DNA from: Chitinophagaceae bacterium
GTDB taxonomy: Bacteria; Bacteroidota; Bacteroidia; Chitinophagales; Chitinophagaceae
Assembly (NCBI GenBank): GCA_016702745.1
Contig: JADJDJ010000003.1
Location: forward strand, 1-64,000
DNA length: 64,000 nucleotides
Reading direction: 5' to 3'
Shown: piece by piece, positions 37,127-45,699 of the stretch
Numbering within the stretch: the stretch's first letter is position 1
How the letters are laid out: every line of letters starts with the position of its first letter
Made by a program: the position numbers and the translations under genes
Notes under the pieces: model-generated
Seen by the model: the letters and a program-made list of their open reading frames with translations, nothing else
Databases searched by the model: none
Told to the model about the DNA's origin: nothing

Positions 37127-38395
37127 TTGAACACTATCAACGCCTCCATCATCACCATTGGCGATGAACTCCTGATCGGACAAACCATCGATACCAATTC
37201 CGCCTTTATTGCCCAGGAACTGAATAAAGCCGGAGTATGGGTGCACCGCCGGTTAGCCGTGGGTGATGTATATGAGGATATCTGGAAAGCACTGGATGAA
37301 GAAGGTAAACATTCCTCCATCGTGATTATTACCGGAGGACTGGGCCCCACCGCCGATGATATCACCAAGCCCCTGCTCTGTAAATATTTTGGCGGACAAC
37401 TGATAGTCAATGAAAAAGTACAAGCCCATGTAAAATACCTCTTCGAAAAAGTATACCGCCGTCCCGGCGCCTTACTGGAACGCAATCTCAAACAGGCCGA
37501 AGTCCCGGATGTATGCACCGTGTTACATAATGAAAGAGGCACAGCACCCGGGATGATGTTTGGCCCGCAACCCAATGGCACGGTATTCTTTTCATTGCCA
37601 GGTGTACCCCATGAAATGAAAGGACTGATCGTAAAGGAAGTGATTCCCCGGATCAAAGCATTGTTTCAGCTTCCGGTCATTGTACACAAAACCCTGCTCA
37701 CTGCCGGTATCGGTGAATCCATGCTGGCCGAACAAATCAGTGATTTTGAAAACAGTCTTCCTCCAACGATCAAACTGGCCTACCTGCCCAATTTTGGAAT
37801 GGTCCGCCTACGCCTCACGACGCAAGGGGATGATCCGGTCCAGTTGGAACAAAAGATGCAATCTTATTTTGAACAATTACAGTTGGCCGTTCAACAATAC
37901 CTGGTCACCAATGAAGACGAAGGACTGGAAAAAGTAGTGGGCAAAATCCTGCTCCAGCAAAATCAGACGATGGGTTTGGCTGAAAGTTGTACCGGTGGTT
38001 ATATCGCTCACCTGATTACATCCATTCCCGGTTCATCTGCCTATTTCAAAGGTTCAGTGGTGAGTTATTCCAATGAGATCAAAGAAGCCGTATTGGGTGT
38101 TTCCTCCTCCACCCTGCAAACCGAAGGAGCGGTGAGTGAAGCTACGGTCAGAGAAATGGTTAGCGGTGCTTTGACCAGCCTCCGGACCCACTATGCATTG
38201 GCGGTATCCGGTATTATGGGGCCGGATGGCGGCAGTGAAGAAAAACCGGTGGGTACCGTTTGGGTAGCTGCCGGCAATAAAGAAAAAACGGAGACCATTC
38301 AGCTCAATCTTCGGTTTGACAGAAAACGGAATATTGAAATGACGGCCATGCATGCCCTGAACTTCCTTCGTAAATTTATTCTGGCTAACAGTTGA
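37127..38395 (+). CDS. cinA: CinA-like protein: molybdopterin-binding domain plus nicotinamide-nucleotide amidohydrolase
   Basis: 422 residues, start TTG at 37127 (MNTINASIITIGDELLIGQ). The N-terminal COG1058/MoCF domain has GGLGPTADDITKPLL and FSLPGVPHEMKGL, and the C-terminal PncC-type amidohydrolase domain has AESCTGGYIAHLITSIPGSS, YSNEIKEAVLGV and VSGIMGPDGGSEEKPVGTVWVA. The protein recycles pyridine nucleotides (ADP-ribose pyrophosphatase plus NMN amidohydrolase). The TTG is the only suitable start; it follows Uma2 by 12 bp. A likely promoter of the next gene lies just past its stop. Confidence 0.92.
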   Translation: MNTINASIITIGDELLIGQTIDTNSAFIAQELNKAGVWVHRRLAVGDVYEDIWKALDEEGKHSSIVIITGGLGPTADDITKPLLCKYFGGQLIVNEKVQAHVKYLFEKVYRRPGALLERNLKQAEVPDVCTVLHNERGTAPGMMFGPQPNGTVFFSLPGVPHEMKGLIVKEVIPRIKALFQLPVIVHKTLLTAGIGESMLAEQISDFENSLPPTIKLAYLPNFGMVRLRLTTQGDDPVQLEQKMQSYFEQLQLAVQQYLVTNEDEGLEKVVGKILLQQNQTMGLAESCTGGYIAHLITSIPGSSAYFKGSVVSYSNEIKEAVLGVSSSTLQTEGAVSEATVREMVSGALTSLRTHYALAVSGIMGPDGGSEEKPVGTVWVAAGNKEKTETIQLNLRFDRKRNIEMTAMHALNFLRKFILANS

Positions 38396-38418
38396 TAGCC
38401 TGATTACACCCAAATCAT

Positions 38419-38426
38419 TACCTTTG
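38419..38426 (+). promoter_or_regulatory. -7 box upstream of the E2 gene
   Basis: TACCTTTG is a perfect TAnnTTTG match. A TTG lies 26 bp upstream (38390-38392), slightly far for -33. The E2 start codon is about 100 bp downstream. Confidence 0.5.
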
Positions 38427-38527
38427 ACCGGTAAAATTGCTTGCTGGCATTGCCGGGTGGATGAATGTATATTTGGGGCAGAGAAGACCTGAAATCGCAA
38501 TACAGCCGGTTACCAAATCAAACTATT

Positions 38528-39847
38528 ATGGCCTTAGTGGATTTAATCATGCCAAAACTGGGTGAAAGTATCATGGAAGCCACCGTGCTGAAATGGCATA
38601 AACAACCCGGTGATACCGTTAAAATGGATGAAACTGTTCTGGAAATTGCCACCGATAAAGTGGACAGTGAAGTTCCCAGCACCGCAGAAGGTGTGATTGA
38701 AGAAATCCTTTTTCAGGTTAATGATGTGGTTCCCATCGGTACCGCTATAGCCAGAATCCGTACTGGTGCCGCTGAACCCGTGCAGGCCAGTGCCCCCGCA
38801 GCAGTTCCACCGGTTCAGCAAACCGTAATCGTAGAAGCAGCTCAACCTGTTATAAGGAATGTACAAGCCCCCGGTCATAATGGTAGTTCAACCCGTTTTT
38901 ACTCTCCGTTGGTTTTAAATATTGCCGCCAGTGAAGGAGTTAGTATGACCGAACTGGAATCATTACCCGGTACAGGGAATGAAGGAAGGGTGACGAAGAA
39001 AGATATTTTACAATATATCACAGATCGCAAATCCGGTCAACAAACGGTGGTGAAAGCGACAGAAATGGTAATCCCGCTGTCAAAAGTGGAAGCCACTCAG
39101 CCCGCTCCTGCTCAACAGTCCATTACTACTTATTCCGGTAATGTAGAAGTCATTGAAATGGACCGGATGCGGAAACTGATTGCTGATCATATGGTACGGA
39201 GTAAACAAACCAGTCCGCATGTAACCAGCTTTACCGAAGCTGATGTCACCAATCTGGTGATGTGGCGGGACCGGGTGAAGAAGGATTTTGAAAAAAGAGA
39301 AGGCACTAAAATCACATTCACTCCCCTCTTTATAGAATCAATCGTACGTTGTATCAAAAAATTCCCGCTGATCAATTGTTCACTCGACGGCAATAATATC
39401 ATTATCAAAAAAGATATCAATATCGGCATGGCCACGGCCCTTCCCAGTGGTAATCTGATTGTTCCCGTGATTAAATCAGCTGATCAGTTGAACCTTGTAG
39501 GTTTAACCAGACAAGTGAACGGATTAGCTGATGCCGCACGAAATGGGAAATTGAAAGTGGATGATACCCAGGGCGGAACTTTTACCCTGACCAATGTAGG
39601 CACATTCGGTAGTCTGATGGGAACCCCGATTATTAACCAGCCACAGGTAGCCATCATGGCCGTAGGTGCGATCAAAAAAAGACCCGTTGTCATTGAAACT
39701 CCTGCCGGCGACAGTATTGCCATCCGTCATATGATGTACCTGAGCATGAGCTATGATCACCGGATCGTAGACGGCAGCCTGGGTGCAACATTCCTTACAG
39801 CTGTGGCCAGGGAACTGGAGAATTTTAGTGCAGAAAGGGAGTATTGA
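38528..39847 (+). CDS. 2-oxoacid dehydrogenase E2 (dihydrolipoamide acyltransferase)
   Basis: 439 residues from ATG 38528 (MALVDLIMPKLGESIMEATV); the frame is open from 38465 but the lipoyl domain begins here. The lipoyl domain carries the lipoylated K44 in ATDKVDSEV. A Pro/Ala/Gln-rich linker leads to the E1/E3-binding domain with FYSPLVLNIAASEGV and EGRVTKKDILQYI, another linker, and the catalytic domain with DRMRKLIADHMVRSKQTSPH, the TFTLTNVGTFG block and the active site YDHRIVDG near the end. It belongs to a branched-chain or pyruvate/2-oxoglutarate type complex. No E1 gene is adjacent, and the E3 (lpd at 21043) is elsewhere in the window. The exact substrate is undecided. Confidence 0.9.
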   Translation: MALVDLIMPKLGESIMEATVLKWHKQPGDTVKMDETVLEIATDKVDSEVPSTAEGVIEEILFQVNDVVPIGTAIARIRTGAAEPVQASAPAAVPPVQQTVIVEAAQPVIRNVQAPGHNGSSTRFYSPLVLNIAASEGVSMTELESLPGTGNEGRVTKKDILQYITDRKSGQQTVVKATEMVIPLSKVEATQPAPAQQSITTYSGNVEVIEMDRMRKLIADHMVRSKQTSPHVTSFTEADVTNLVMWRDRVKKDFEKREGTKITFTPLFIESIVRCIKKFPLINCSLDGNNIIIKKDINIGMATALPSGNLIVPVIKSADQLNLVGLTRQVNGLADAARNGKLKVDDTQGGTFTLTNVGTFGSLMGTPIINQPQVAIMAVGAIKKRPVVIETPAGDSIAIRHMMYLSMSYDHRIVDGSLGATFLTAVARELENFSAEREY

Positions 39848-39876
39848 GATATTGGGATATTAGGATATTGCTTCGC

Positions 39877-39986
39877 ACGCTGTAGCTTTAGCGAAGGAGG
39901 GTGCCGTAGGATATTAGGTTATTGCTTTGTATTACCCGCTGTAGCTTTAGCGGAAGAGGGCCCGCCGTATCCTTAACAAAGGAGGG
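39877..39986. repeat. three copies of a 26-nt palindromic repeat
   Basis: Copies at about 39877-39901, 39935-39960 and 39961-39986. Each has a CCCGCT-type 5' arm and an AGAGGG/GGAGGG-type 3' arm that can pair partly, around a TGTAGCTTTAGCG-like core, and each is next to GGATATTG or TTAGGTTATTGC. They belong to the family also seen at 34807 and 45700-45975. Confidence 0.75.
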
Positions 39987-40039
39987 GAAGTTCACAAAAG
40001 AAATCATCCTCCAAACATTTACTCTTGTCCCATGCCTCT

Positions 40040-40213
40040 CGACTCTTGACTCTCGACTCTTAGCTCACGACTCTCCACTGATAGACTGATAAACTAAAAG
40101 ACTGAAGACTGCCGACTGTTGACTGTCGACTGCTGACTGTCGATTGCTGACTGCTGACTGTCGACTGCTGACTGCCGACTCTCGACTATAGACTATAGAC
40201 TCTCGACTATAGA
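40040..40213. repeat. 7-nt tandem array ending at a stop codon
   Basis: About 20 tandem heptamers, mostly YYGACTN, best preserved from 40110 (TGTCGACTGCTGACTGTCG and so on), with CTCGACT and TAGACTA variants at both ends. The array runs directly into the stop codon of the phosphatase gene, whose TAG is formed by the last GACTA unit. It is not a CRISPR array: no spacers. Confidence 0.7.
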
Positions 40214-40732
40214 CTATTTCGGCGGTGCTCCATACTTCTCATTCGTAAATTTATACTTCGTTCCCTTTCTTTCCAGGATATACAGGTTATCATACTGGTT
40301 ATCTTTCAGGTCACCGGGTACCACTGTAGCGGCCGCCAGCTTATTGGCGATATCATCAATAGTATTACTGTGCCCCACAATGAGGATATTTCCCTTTTTG
40401 ATTCCTTTGATTTTCGCAATAAAGGCATCCAACGAATCGGCCTTACTGCTGTATAACTGTATGGGCATCCCCAGGTAGAGTTCTTTCAGTGGTCTGGCGG
40501 TGGAGATGGTCCTTGTGGTATTCGTTGAGAATATATGTTTGATATCCTTACCCACCAGAATCTCTTTCAGTTTCAGGGCACGCAAATCTCCTTCGGCACT
40601 TAATGGCGGATCGGTGGAAGGTTTCATCGTGGCCATATCAATACCCGTTTCTTTTTCGGCATGACGGACCACATAAATGGTCTGACTACAGGAAACCAGC
40701 ACAAGCAAAAAGGAAGCTAATAAATATCGCAT
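40214..40732 (-). CDS. histidine phosphatase family lipoprotein
   Basis: 172 residues. Lipoprotein signal MRYLLASFLLVLVSC (Cys 15). The phosphoglycerate-mutase-like domain has the catalytic VVRHAEKE motif, the second block FSTNTTRTISTARPL and the second catalytic His in LIVGHSNTIDDI. It is short for the family, so probably a phosphohistidine-type or small-molecule phosphatase on the periplasmic side. The substrate is not predictable. The stop codon lies in a heptamer array. Confidence 0.88.
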   Translation of the reverse strand: MRYLLASFLLVLVSCSQTIYVVRHAEKETGIDMATMKPSTDPPLSAEGDLRALKLKEILVGKDIKHIFSTNTTRTISTARPLKELYLGMPIQLYSSKADSLDAFIAKIKGIKKGNILIVGHSNTIDDIANKLAAATVVPGDLKDNQYDNLYILERKGTKYKFTNEKYGAPPK

Positions 40733-40818
40733 ATCTTATTTTTTAACACTATGTGATTAAACACTCATTGACTTTAATACGTCTTTACTGTAAATTAGGG
40801 AAACAAAACAGACGACCG

Positions 40819-41529
40819 ATGAAAAATTTATCTGAAACCTGGTTTGCCGAGGGGCGCATTGATTTTGAGCTGAAAAAATACACCCTATTAGCCTATCTGC
40901 AGGAAGTGAATAAATATTTCAACGAAAATAAATTATACCCCCAGCTGGCAGATGTAATCTTTCATTACCATAATATCATCTCCTTCCGCGAGAATAAAAA
41001 ATACCTGCAGGAGCATTTTCCCAAAAAGCTCACCGGTATCCAGATGGAAAAATTGCAGGTATTATATGAGCAAATGATTGAAGACGATGAACTGATGCAG
41101 GAACTGGAAGAAATTATTCATTACTCTGCCGGAAAAATCAAGAGCACGATCAGCAGCGGAACCGAGATCTATGAATTTGTAGAGGAAAAAATCAGCATCA
41201 ATCCGATCGGGCTCTTACCACTCGATACACAGGAAGGATATTTCTTTCTCAGTGCCGCTGAAAGCAGTCGCACCCGGGTCTATCATTACCGCTTGTCCAT
41301 ATTTGAAAAACATGATGAAAAATACCGGAGTATCAAAACTTCCTTTCTGGATCACTGGGTTAGAAGTATCAGCAGCACCTATGAGCATATCAAATCAGAA
41401 CTGATCAGGCACCGGAAAGAGCTACCCAACCCGGCCGTTTATTCCATTGAAACCCCGCTGGACCTTCCGGTTGATGAAACCTTATTACCCATTGCCAAAA
41501 GAAGTCTGGTGAAGTTTATTTCAGTTTAA
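40819..41529 (+). CDS. hypothetical protein, 236 aa
   Basis: Start at ATG 40819 (MKNLSETWFAEGRIDFELKK); a longer frame from 40753 lacks support. No signal peptide or membrane helix. It is rich in aromatic and charged residues (YLQEVNKYFNENKLYPQLADVIFHYHNI). The middle has LLPLDTQEGYFFLSAAESSRTRVYHYRLS, which looks like a conserved beta-strand block in a Bacteroidota-specific family that I do not know by name. Likely cytoplasmic. Its 3' end is followed directly by the accessory island. Confidence 0.75.
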   Translation: MKNLSETWFAEGRIDFELKKYTLLAYLQEVNKYFNENKLYPQLADVIFHYHNIISFRENKKYLQEHFPKKLTGIQMEKLQVLYEQMIEDDELMQELEEIIHYSAGKIKSTISSGTEIYEFVEEKISINPIGLLPLDTQEGYFFLSAAESSRTRVYHYRLSIFEKHDEKYRSIKTSFLDHWVRSISSTYEHIKSELIRHRKELPNPAVYSIETPLDLPVDETLLPIAKRSLVKFISV

Positions 41530-41569
41530 TTCCAGAAGAACAATCAGCGGAAAATTCAGGAGCAAAGTT

Positions 41570-41745
41570 TTGGTGAATCAAACCCTGGCGGGTTTGGTGC
41601 TGAGTCAAAGACATCAGCACAACAACCCTATAATTGGGAAATTTATTATTGCGGTTGGAGGTTTGCTAGACTTGGAGGTGAAGACTAAGGCCAACAGGGA
41701 CAGAAAAACAATAAAGATTGCGCAAAAAAAAGGCTCTGCAGGGCT
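41570..41745 (+). repeat. dispersed double-hairpin repeat, copy A
   Basis: Begins AAACCCTGGCGGGTTT (6-bp stem, 4-nt loop), then GTGCTGAGTCAAAGACATCA up to GCAC (7-bp stem, 10-nt loop), then AACAACCC. A less structured tail (AAGACTAAGGCCAACAGGG) follows. Similar copies lie at 43191, 45229-45340 (degenerate) and 45430-45640 (inverted). A frame through it is spurious. Confidence 0.8.
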
Positions 41746-41780
41746 TCTTGATTTTATTCTTATGCAAACAAATAATGACC

Positions 41781-42167
41781 TTATTGGCCGCATTCCTTCA
41801 GAGTTTCACCATTTCGCTTATACCTTACCTTTCTCACTCTTAAATTTTCTATCAAAGTAATATCAAATTTATCTCCCACAAGTTTTTTATAAAGGACATC
41901 ATCTTTTTTAAATTTTGGGTATATTTCAAGAATATCACCATTGTCAAGTTTTAGCATTATTCCAACGAGCTGATGAGTGTATACTCTAATTGGAATTGTG
42001 TCAACCACATTTGCCGAAAATTTTGATGTCACTTTTTTAAGCGGCTTATTGAGACATTTACATAATTCTTCTATCCTTATTGAATCTTTATTACACAGCT
42101 TGTTCGCATAAAGGTTAATGTTGCCCGCTGAACAAAAAATTATTATCCAAATTATTATTCTCTTCAT
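41781..42167 (-). CDS. secreted small protein, likely immunity protein to the RHS toxin
   Basis: 128 residues with an N-terminal hydrophobic segment [22 protein letters not shown] that may be a signal peptide. The rest (KLCNKDSIRIEELCKCLNKP, DTIPIRVYTHQLVGIMLKL and KFDITLIENLRVRKVRYKRN) matches no family I recognise. It is AT-rich, unlike neighbours. The ATG overlaps the stop of the RHS gene (TAATG), so the two are translationally coupled. In RHS and other polymorphic toxin loci the gene directly after the toxin C-terminus encodes its immunity protein; this is the basis of the call. Confidence 0.65.
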   Translation of the reverse strand: MKRIIIWIIIFCSAGNINLYANKLCNKDSIRIEELCKCLNKPLKKVTSKFSANVVDTIPIRVYTHQLVGIMLKLDNGDILEIYPKFKKDDVLYKKLVGDKFDITLIENLRVRKVRYKRNGETLKECGQ

Positions 42168-43162
42168 TAGTTTTTCTTTTTAAAATCCGGCTTACTCTTA
42201 TCTTCATTTACATAAAAAGAAACTCCTGTTTTAGACCCGTCTCCAACAACAGCCAAAATAGCTGTCATTGTTTTTTCCTGATGTGTCCCCTTCGCTTCAT
42301 CATAAGCCTGTAGATATTTTTTGGTAATATCCCCTTGATTTGAACTACCAAGTGTCTTGCCCGCCAGTTCTGCATTATCCACTACAATAGCAAATTGCAT
42401 TGTAGTAGATTCAACAAACATCGTGAAGCCGTCTTTTTTCGGCATACCCCCAATATCAAAATCTGATGGGCCGACATTTTTCATATCACCATATTCCTTT
42501 GTTGCAAGGTCTGGGTGTGTATGAACTTCAACATCGTATGACTCTCCTTCACCTGCAAATTTGCTTACTTCACTATAGGTCATTGGGGAAACTGTACGCA
42601 ATACCCCTTCCACAGATACGTCCTTACCCGCATATTCACCGTTCTCTTTATACTCTTTGTGGGTGCCGTCTGCTTTTTTGATAAAGTGATGGGCATACTC
42701 TACAACCTCGCCGGCGCTATTTGCTTTCGCAGAGCTTTCATAGATTCTCTGCAAAACTTTCTGTTGAGAAGAAGCAAAATCATTCAGCTTCTTGGGGTTG
42801 GGGTCTTCTGGTGCCATCCCATCAGCATCTATATATCTTATCGGATTGTTAAATGCATAATTGTAAGGCGACCAACGTCTCATCTTGTCAGCTAAGGGGT
42901 CAATGTGGTTCCATCTGCCAAGCTGATGGTCATACATTCTTGCACCGAAGTCTAACCACTCTAATCCAGAACCATCAGCAAACTCCTTCCTCTGCTCTTC
43001 CTTGCCATTGTATTTTAACCGGTTTTCGGAGCCTCCAAAAGCCAGTGCTTTGCTGCTAATCCCACTCATCGTTAACCCGAACGGGTAAGAGCAGGGGTCA
43101 AAGAACTGATGGGTTAATTTACGGAAAAATTTGGATTCGAGTTGACCCGCTGTGGCATGCAT
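42167..43162 (-). CDS. orphan RHS C-terminal cassette with a JAMM-like toxin domain
   Basis: 331 residues. Residues 26-115 are the end of the RHS-repeat-associated core: [70 protein letters not shown]. After this processing region the variable tip (about 116-331) carries HTHP at 214-217, followed by GPSDFD (S233, D236). H-x-H-P ... S-x-x-D is the JAMM/JAB metal-binding pattern. The N-terminal RHS shell is absent: an in-frame TGA precedes the first ATG and copy B of the repeat lies just upstream. Such displaced tips, together with immunity genes, are known in polymorphic-toxin evolution. It may be expressed only after recombination with a full-length RHS gene. Confidence 0.8.
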   Translation of the reverse strand: MHATAGQLESKFFRKLTHQFFDPCSYPFGLTMSGISSKALAFGGSENRLKYNGKEEQRKEFADGSGLEWLDFGARMYDHQLGRWNHIDPLADKMRRWSPYNYAFNNPIRYIDADGMAPEDPNPKKLNDFASSQQKVLQRIYESSAKANSAGEVVEYAHHFIKKADGTHKEYKENGEYAGKDVSVEGVLRTVSPMTYSEVSKFAGEGESYDVEVHTHPDLATKEYGDMKNVGPSDFDIGGMPKKDGFTMFVESTTMQFAIVVDNAELAGKTLGSSNQGDITKKYLQAYDEAKGTHQEKTMTAILAVVGDGSKTGVSFYVNEDKSKPDFKKKN

Positions 43163-43190
43163 TCACGGAAATATCTCGACCACAAACCCT

Positions 43191-43303
43191 TACGGGTTTG
43201 GTGCTGAGTCAAAGACATCAGCACAACAACCCTAAAATTTGAAGATTTATTACATCAGTTGGAGTTTTGCTAAATTTGAGAAGAAGACTAAAGGCAACAG
43301 GGG
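43191..43303 (+). repeat. dispersed double-hairpin repeat, copy B
   Basis: AAACCCTTACGGGTTT (same 6-bp stem as copy A, with a changed loop) followed by GTGCTGAGTCAAAGACATCA and GCACAACAACCC, then AAGACTAAAGGCAACAGGGG. It lies directly upstream of the RHS cassette, at the point where the RHS gene is truncated. Confidence 0.8.
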
Positions 43304-43370
43304 ACGATTGGCGATTTACGCCACTACGTAATGAATGGAAACTTCAAGACCTAATTTCTTTGTTAGCTTC

Positions 43371-44664
43371 TGTAAGCTCCCCCAAAGTTCGGCCATTTAA
43401 AGTTAGAGTTTAGAATAAACATATTTGTTAATTTTAAACTTTAAGCACAATGAAAAAGCGATTTACAGAGAGCCAGATTGTGGCTGCAATTAAGAAACAG
43501 GAGTCTGGGATGGCGGTTAAAGACATTTGCCGTGAGTTTGGGATCAGTGATGCAACGTTTTATAACTGGAAGGCGAAATACGGTGGTATGGAGGCCAGTG
43601 ATGTCAAGCGCCTGAAAGAATTAGAAGCTAGAATGCACAACTCAAGAGTATGTATGCTGCAGACTGTATTGGTCTGCGGGCCGTAAAGAACCTGATTGAA
43701 AAAAAGTTATAACGCCCCAGGAGAAGCGGGAAGCTGTCGATTACCTTGTCGATGAGGAACAGCTAAGTAACCGTAAGGCGTGTAAGTTGATAGGATTATC
43801 CCGAACAACCTGTCAGTACCAACCCAAACCCAAGGATGATGCTGCTGTTCAGACTGCATTAACAGCATTAACGACAAAACATGTTTCAATTGGTTTTTGG
43901 CAATGCTGCTACCGTTTGTGGAACCGGGGTCACTGGTGGAATCACAAGCGGATCTCGGGTCTATACGGATATGCAACTGAATATCCGCTGCAGAGCCAAA
44001 AGAAGGTTGCCAGAACGCGTTAAGCAGCCTCTTACATTACCGACTGGCCCTAACCAGATGTGGAGCATTGATTTTATGAGCGATAGCCTGGTGGATGGCA
44101 GAAAGTTCCGCCTGTTTAATGTTATGGATGATTTTAACAGAGAATCACTTGCTATAGAGGTGGATACATCACTCCATCCTTACGGGTCATCCGGGTGCTT
44201 GAAACACTGATTGCTGAAGAGGTTGTCCGACAGCCATCCGTTGCGATAACGGCCCGGAATTTATAAGCCATAAACTAGAAGAATGGTGTAATCACGAAAA
44301 CCGCAAAATCAGTTTACAGTTTATCCAACCGGGAAAGCCTATGCAGAATGCCTTTATCGAACGAAAGAATGGGAGTATCCGAAGAGAATTACTGAATGCG
44401 TACTTGTTTTACAGTCTGGCAGAAGTCAGAGCAAGAAGTGAAGAATGGCGTCTGGATTACAACACAGAACGACCCCATAAGTCATTGGGTTATCTGGCGC
44501 CATTGAAATACGCAGAGCTCAACAAAACCAGATAGCTTTATCCACCCGCAAGCGGAAATCCTTCAAAATTGAAGGCAGCGGGTCGTGGATAAAGCGGTAA
44601 ATGAAAAGAATACTAACTTAGAAAACTCTAACTGATGCTGGCACTAAAATAGGGGGAGCTTACA
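43371..44664 (+). mobile_element. IS3-family insertion sequence (decayed or misread)
   Basis: Terminal inverted repeats: TGTAAGCTCCCCC at 43371 and its exact complement GGGGGAGCTTACA ending at 44664; more of the inner ends also pair (GTTAGAGTTT). Between them lies an IS3-type transposase in two frames. Flanking bases do not form an obvious target duplication (CTTC to the left, GCGG to the right). The element is about 1.29 kb, normal for IS3. It interrupts an AT-rich gene whose rest is at 44714. Several extra frame changes suggest an inactive copy or sequence errors. Confidence 0.85.
43450..44535 (+). pseudogene. IS3-family transposase (OrfA/OrfB), broken
   Basis: OrfA starts at 43450 (MKKRFTESQIVAAIKKQESG, helix-turn-helix; ends near 43711). 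OrfB follows by a -1 frameshift at an AAAAAAAG site (43699-43706) typical of IS3-type programmed frameshifting: ITPQEKREAVDYLVDEEQLS. Then comes an [19 protein letters not shown] block, the rve core with [27 protein letters not shown] and E of FIERKNGSIRREL, and the end RPHKSLGYLAPLKY. At least two more frame changes interrupt OrfA and OrfB, so no complete OrfAB fusion can be made as given. The DDE triad residues themselves remain. Confidence 0.85.
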
Positions 44665-44713
44665 GCGGGGGCCAAGTGGATTAGAAGAGAAATCTAATAT
44701 TAAGTTCAGAGAA

Positions 44714-45127
44714 TTGGTAGAGGCAGAGGGAGTTGTTTCACGCGAAAGTTTTAGAGGTATCGTATCTAGATTTATTCCAATCGAAGAGAAAAATAATCTT
44801 GATTATGAGTCGTTAGCTTATGCTATAGTTAAATTTTGGAAACCTGGATTTGAATCGACATTAAGTAAGAATCAATCAGTATTAATTGACTTTATTAGAA
44901 CATCACAACAATTCAAGACATTTGAAGGTTCTAAATTTTCTGCACAGGTTAGCCGTGATCTCATTAAAAATAAAATTGTCTTATTAGGTTATTTGGGACC
45001 AACTGATGAGGATAAACATTTTACACCTATTCGATATGTAAAATATCATTACGAAAATGTTCCTGATACTTATGGTATTGTTATTTTAGCTAATGAAATA
45101 AGGACAGTTTTGAAATATGCAAAGTAA
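44714..45127 (+). CDS. AT-rich gene fragment, C-terminal part of an unknown protein
   Basis: The frame starts within the IS end and runs as GLEEKSNIKFRELVEAEGV (TTG at 44714 is the first start-like codon), then EKNNLDYESLAYAIVKFWKP and DKHFTPIRYVKYHYENVPD, to a stop after RTVLKYAK. The composition is clearly more AT-rich than neighbouring genes, as for foreign or toxin/immunity genes. I do not recognise a family. Because the reading frame is open through the IS junction, the native N-terminus was probably lost by the insertion, and the remnant would not be made without a new start. Confidence 0.5.
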   Translation: MVEAEGVVSRESFRGIVSRFIPIEEKNNLDYESLAYAIVKFWKPGFESTLSKNQSVLIDFIRTSQQFKTFEGSKFSAQVSRDLIKNKIVLLGYLGPTDEDKHFTPIRYVKYHYENVPDTYGIVILANEIRTVLKYAK

Positions 45128-45699
45128 TAGTCTGATTGTAATGCTTGGATGTAAGCCTCCCTTGTTCTTCAGATTCTTCCTCCTGTTCTCTAGAGCCTTA
45201 TAATAGTCGTTGGTTGATTTAGTTTCAACCCAAACGCACCGAAAAACCTTCTAAAACTCTTCAAATTATAGGATTATTGTGTGATGCCTTTGATTCAGCA
45301 CCATACCGTATGGGTTTCTGGATTTTTGTAAATACACCCAAAAAAAACGTATAATGTCATTTCAGGTTCGTATATAAAAACCCCTATTGGCCGTAGTCTT
45401 CTTCCCTGTTCTCTTTAGTCTTTCACCATCTTTCGGTCTATTTTTCCCGAACCCAAACGCATCACAAACCCCTGTTCTCCGTAGACTAAAAAAATTTGTT
45501 GGTTGTCTTTCCTCTGTTGGCCGTAACTTTCTTCCTCCGAGTCAAACAAACCTCCAACCGCAGTAATAAATTTCCAAATTATAGGGTTGTTGTGCTGATG
45601 TCTTTGACTCAGCACCAAACCCGCCAGGGTTTGAGGATTTTCACGCAATTTCCTTTTTTAACATTTCTGAACACTGAAATATCTCCATAATATTTTGAT
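45128..45699. repeat. inverted copies C and D of the double-hairpin repeat
   Basis: On the minus strand, copy C (about 45640 down to 45430) repeats AAACCCTGGCGGGTTT, GTGCTGAGTCAAAGACATCA and GCACAACAACCC almost exactly, in the opposite orientation to copies A and B. Copy D (about 45340 to 45229, minus strand) is degenerate: ACCCATACGGTATGG keeps a stem (CCATAC / GTATGG) by changed bases, and GTGCTGAATCAAAGGCATCA follows. A further tail unit (GACTACGGCCAATAGGGG) lies near 45390. No gene is supported; short frames through copy C are spurious. From 45128 to about 45228 nothing else is seen. Confidence 0.75.

Noticed and set aside
40040..40213. Tandem repeat tract considered as a CRISPR array
   Set aside because: The units are 7 nt and directly adjacent, there are no unique spacers, and no cas genes are nearby.
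41570..41860. Frame through repeat copy A that resembles a hypothetical protein
   Set aside because: The similar frame at 45415-45648 on the other strand comes from repeat copy C; both are explained by a structured repeat, they diverge downstream and have no own start signal.
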